A stretch of 21,786 bases of DNA from Cymbomonas tetramitiformis (lineage: Eukaryota > Chlorophyta > Pyramimonadophyceae > Pyramimonadales > Pyramimonadaceae). Made by a program: the position numbers and the translations under genes. The stretch is from NCBI GenBank assembly GCA_001247695.2, contig LGRX02013895.1:1-21786 (forward strand), read 5' to 3'. This document shows positions 18,984-21,786 of this stretch, in pieces (the first letter of the stretch is position 1; the number at the start of each line of letters is the position of its first letter). The notes beneath the pieces were generated by a model. The model searched no databases and was not told the DNA's origin. It saw only the letters and a program-made list of their open reading frames with translations.

Positions 18984-19658
18984 GGGCAAGGGGCCGAAAT
19001 CCCGGGTCAAAGTCTGAAAACTAATGGCTCAGCAGCCCGTGGCGTAGGCGCGAGTGCTGCTCCGCAGACAGCCCAGTACGTGCCTTTCAGCGCAATGGCT
19101 GACGGCACATCAGCCCATAGCGCAGGCGCGAGTGCTGCTCCGCAGGCAGCTCAGCACGAGCAGCCCGGCGCGATGGTTGATGGCTCAGCAGCCCAGGACG
19201 CGGGTGCAAGTGCTGCTCCGCAGGCAGCTCAGCACGTGCAGCCCAGCGCGATGGCTGATGGCTCAGCAGCCCACGACGCAGGCGCGAGTCGTGCTGCTCT
19301 GCAAGCAGTCCAGCACGAACAGCCCAGCGTGAAGACTGATGGCCCAGCAGCAGCCCACAGCGCAAGTTCTCTGCCGCCTTCAGCGGCCCACAACGCAAAG
19401 GACTTGCCAACCCTGCATCGACGAGTTCTTTTCACCTCTGGAGATGCATCGACGAGTCCCTGCAGATGTTTCATGCTGCCTGATATGTGCCGCAACCGTG
19501 CCGCTGTGGCAAAATTGTGTGTCCGCTCTCTTTTCATGCAGGTGCTGGACAGGACGGGGTATATGCCATTGGCATTGTATCCTTGCGTGGCTGGATCTTG
19601 CCAGCTCGTGTCCCCTTTGCAGACGACCAGCACATTTCCGCCAGACTCGTGTTTCTGA
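18984..19658 (+). CDS. Ala/Gln/Ser-rich repeat protein fragment, start not found
   Basis: The frame is open from 18984 to a stop at 19656-19658 but has no ATG before the repeats; an upstream exon may be missing. It encodes about four copies of a 26-residue repeat of the form GSAAxDAGASAAPQAAQHxQ followed by PSAMAD. The repeat is hydrophilic, likely disordered, and kept in frame. After the repeat the frame loses its bias, while an adjacent frame shows a RING-like pattern, so a frameshift or intron near 19340-19480 is likely. Function unknown. Confidence 0.35.
   Translation, partial: GQGAEIPGQSLKTNGSAARGVGASAAPQTAQYVPFSAMADGTSAHSAGASAAPQAAQHEQPGAMVDGSAAQDAGASAAPQAAQHVQPSAMADGSAAHDAGASRAALQAVQHEQPSVKTDGPAAAHSASSLPPSAAHNAKDLPTLHRRVLFTSGDASTSPCRCFMLPDMCRNRAAVAKLCVRSLFMQVLDRTGYMPLALYPCVAGSCQLVSPLQTTSTFPPDSCF
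19026..19340 (+). repeat. 78-bp in-frame tandem repeat
   Basis: Units start at 19026, 19104, 19182 and 19260, with a further partial unit at 19341. The last full unit carries a 3-bp insertion (CGT), so the reading frame is preserved throughout. Substitutions are scattered, giving moderately diverged copies. Confidence 0.9.
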
Positions 19659-19698
19659 TTGGCTGGTGACCACGTGTTGGTCACTGGAAGACTTTTGA
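19339..19698 (+). pseudogene. RING-finger-like remnant
   Basis: In the frame one base ahead of the repeat protein, a stretch near 19470-19650 reads CCLICAA followed, about 30 residues on, by CHWHCILAWLDLASSCPLCRR. This closely resembles the second half of a RING-H2 E3 ligase finger. The middle ligands (the C-x-H pair) are not in their usual place, and the upstream protein is in another frame. It may be a real gene with an intron I cannot place, for example using the CATGCAG acceptor near 19543, or a decayed copy. Confidence 0.35.
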
Positions 19699-21786
19699 GA
19701 AGACCCGTAATGGCCGCACGAGACCTGCAGAGTTGGGGGAGTACCACTGCTACTGAACCGTCTGAGCGTTGGCAGCATGATTCGGTGAAGAGCCTTCGGG
19801 AAACCTCAACGCGCGGAAGGGGACCCAGACCCGAGGACTGGGGGGCACGGAACCCAAGAACCGAGGCTTGGCAGCCGAGACCCTTGTCATGAGTGCATGC
19901 TCAATCCCCAGACAATGTATATAAGGGCACGGGACAGCCTAGCGAGGACGTAGGCGCGCCTAAAAGGGGGGGAGAGTTGTACTAGGGTACATCACGAGTC
20001 AGTACGAGATACCGACGGGTCACAGTGACGAGTGATTGAACCGATGATAGTCACAAGTATGACCGAGAGGTATGATGAGGCGACTAGGGTACGTCGCGAG
20101 TCAGGATGACAGATATGTCAGAATGACGAGTGACAGCACTGATGACCGTCACAATTATGGCCGAGAGTTATGACAAGGGTGACCGACAGAATGTGACATT
20201 TGAATATCTGCACCCACAGCAGATCAGGGTTGAGAGAATTGGTGGGAAACCATCCAGAAATGGTGGGAAACCATTCAGTAGTCAAACAGCCGAACAGAAC
20301 TGGCGGAGGGAAACCAGGAAAGCCTCAATTCTTGCCACATCATCACATCTATGATTATTCAGAGGAGAAATCTGGGATTGCTCAGAAGACAGATCAGAGT
20401 TGATTGGCAGCTGCAGTCCAAGGGCTGTATGACATGAAAGATATCGGGACTGCTGAATATGAAGTGACTGGCCATGTGACATTCGAATCCGAGGTGAGCC
20501 GAGGGAATGTGAGTCGGCAGGTTACTACTAAAAGAGCTGAGCAAGCTCTCACATCAGTTTTTTAATTAGCTACACGTAAGCACCCAACCTCTGGTTGCTA
20601 GTAACTCCGACTCAGTAAGATTTACCGATATTTCTGATATCCAACCTTCGGATCCCTTGTATCTCAACCGAGTGATATTACAGTAAGTGCTGACTGTTAA
20701 GAGAATTCTACGTTAAAAAACCAGCCAGCTTTTTTTTTTTTTGGAGGGGGGTACAACTTTAGGAGAAAAGCTGGCAGGTTTTAAAAGTTAAGAGATTGGC
20801 AAAAATAAGAAATACGGAGGCCGGCTAGACCCCCAAGACATCTTCTTAAAATATAGTAAAATAAGATCATTAAAGCTGTAGATTATGATAAAAGTAGGGG
20901 ACCTTCCCTAAAGTAGAACTTCCCTAACATCACTAAGAAGTTGCCGCAATTGCGCACGTGTTCCGTCGTCCATCGTAGTGGGCGGCTTTTTCGAAGTGAG
21001 AATCTGTAGTTGCGAATCCAGTAAGAGAAAAACTGTTTTTTCACACTTAAGGATGAGAAAAGCTAGCTGGCAAAATAATCGGTGTTCTCTTATTTCATTG
21101 GCTCTCTACCGAAGCTGGGGGTCACAAGTTTAGGAGAAAAGCCGGTCGTTCTTCGCTTTTTGCACCATATCCGTTTTCCAGTGAGGTCTTTTCAGCGCTC
21201 TGCTGATCAGGTCCTCCATGAGGTTATCGGCTATCGACCACGCATTTCCACCACTTATTCTGATGCCCACCTTTTCCTAAACACACCTTGAAAGCGGTGG
21301 TGGGACGCCATCACCGCTCCTCTCCACCCATATCCCCCGCGACAGACATTGACTCAGCGACTAACCCACCGCCCTCCCTTCCTTTAGCCCACCCTTCCCC
21401 AACAAAATTTCCAATTCCCAAACCCGTTTCGAAACGAATTCCCCAACCTCCCCCGCCATCGTAGCTACATCCACTCTTTTCCAAAATCTCATATACAATA
21501 TGAGATAAGTCGAATAAGTCGGGGAAACAGCAAATAATACGCGCTCGCGTGGGACGAAAGGGCGCGATCAATGCCGGACGGTGTACTAGCGACCAGAAAC
21601 AACAAAACCCAGCCCAACGATACTGCACGGAAAAAAGTCTGTCGTAACGCGCGTCCCAATCATGTCCAATCAACCGAGTGTCCGTAACCGAGCCATACCG
21701 CCCATGCCGAAAACCTCTCTAATGCGGGTCCTCACCCCATCTCAAGCGTCGGTGTTTACTTATCCCCCCTAGTCTCTAATCCCCCC
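19699..21786. other. Gene-free right end with scattered repeats
   Basis: No gene is supported. From 19980 to 20200 there are many ATGAC/GTCA words (CGAGTCAG, TGACGAGTGA, TATGACCGAGAG), similar in kind to the words at 300-560 but in the opposite orientation. Short open stretches at 20130-20403 and 21082-21291 show no motif, and the minus-strand frame at 21311-21673 lies in C-rich sequence and looks spurious. Confidence 0.45.
20717..20782. repeat. Strong imperfect hairpin, with a related direct repeat at 21129
   Basis: AAAACCAGCCAGCTTTT (20717-20733) pairs with AAAAGCTGGCAGGTTTT (20766-20782) at 16 of 17 positions, with a 32-nt loop. The word TTTAGGAGAAAAGC-GG inside it (20758-20774) recurs at 21129-21145. 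These may be relics of a mobile element's ends. Confidence 0.65.

Noticed and set aside
20480..20500. TTCGAATCC, like a tRNA T-loop
   Set aside because: No acceptor stem, anticodon arm or D-arm could be fitted around it.

Overview
The window is nuclear DNA of a eukaryote. Genes are split by GT-AG introns whose phases can be checked by reading frame, AATAAA signals follow stop codons, and mobile sequence is abundant. The best lineage clue is the metacaspase at 16107-17569. Its p10 domain lies upstream of its p20 domain, the 'type III' order described from algae with secondary plastids (cryptophytes, haptophytes, heterokonts). I therefore infer an algal protist of that kind, without naming a species.

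Layout. 1-3382: degenerate short repeats, an unrecognised reading frame (900-1613), and a retroelement-like RNase H plus zinc-ligand reading frame (1571-3145) without a clear start. 3383-14878: an 11.5-kb DNA transposon, the main discovery. It has 28-bp terminal inverted repeats (26/28 identical) flanked by the direct repeat ATGC. It carries three gene bodies: (a) on the minus strand, a three-exon gene for a 989-residue protein resembling the DUF7869 RNase-H-like, transposase-like family; (b) divergently, a two-exon gene for a 274-residue protein ending in a MYND zinc finger; (c) downstream, a ParB-like domain joined to a beta-class DNA-methyltransferase-like domain, in three exons and lacking an obvious start exon of its own. 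14883-15993: no convincing gene, two copies of a 45-bp repeat. 15994-17569: promoter-like sequence and the four-exon metacaspase. 17570-18983: no convincing gene. 18984-19698: a 78-bp in-frame tandem repeat followed by a RING-like remnant. 19699-21786: no gene, some inverted and direct repeats.

How the element may work. The DUF7869-like protein is the natural candidate for the transposase acting on the ends. The ParB/methyltransferase protein and the MYND protein look like accessory functions. A palindrome, CTCATTA-3 nt-TAATGAG, occurs 18 times inside the element and I saw it nowhere else in the window. It forms a 93-bp-period array in the first intron of the transposase-like gene, a ~151-bp-period array in the intron of the MYND gene, and a facing pair just before the ParB exon. 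A palindromic site array beside a ParB-like gene invites the idea that the array is the binding or methylation target of that protein; this is inference. A 1.03-kb TA-flanked MITE has inserted into the last intron of the methyltransferase gene, so the element is itself a host for smaller transposons.

All family names come from motif recognition without a database search. Splice sites are inferred from consensus, phase and reading-frame continuity.
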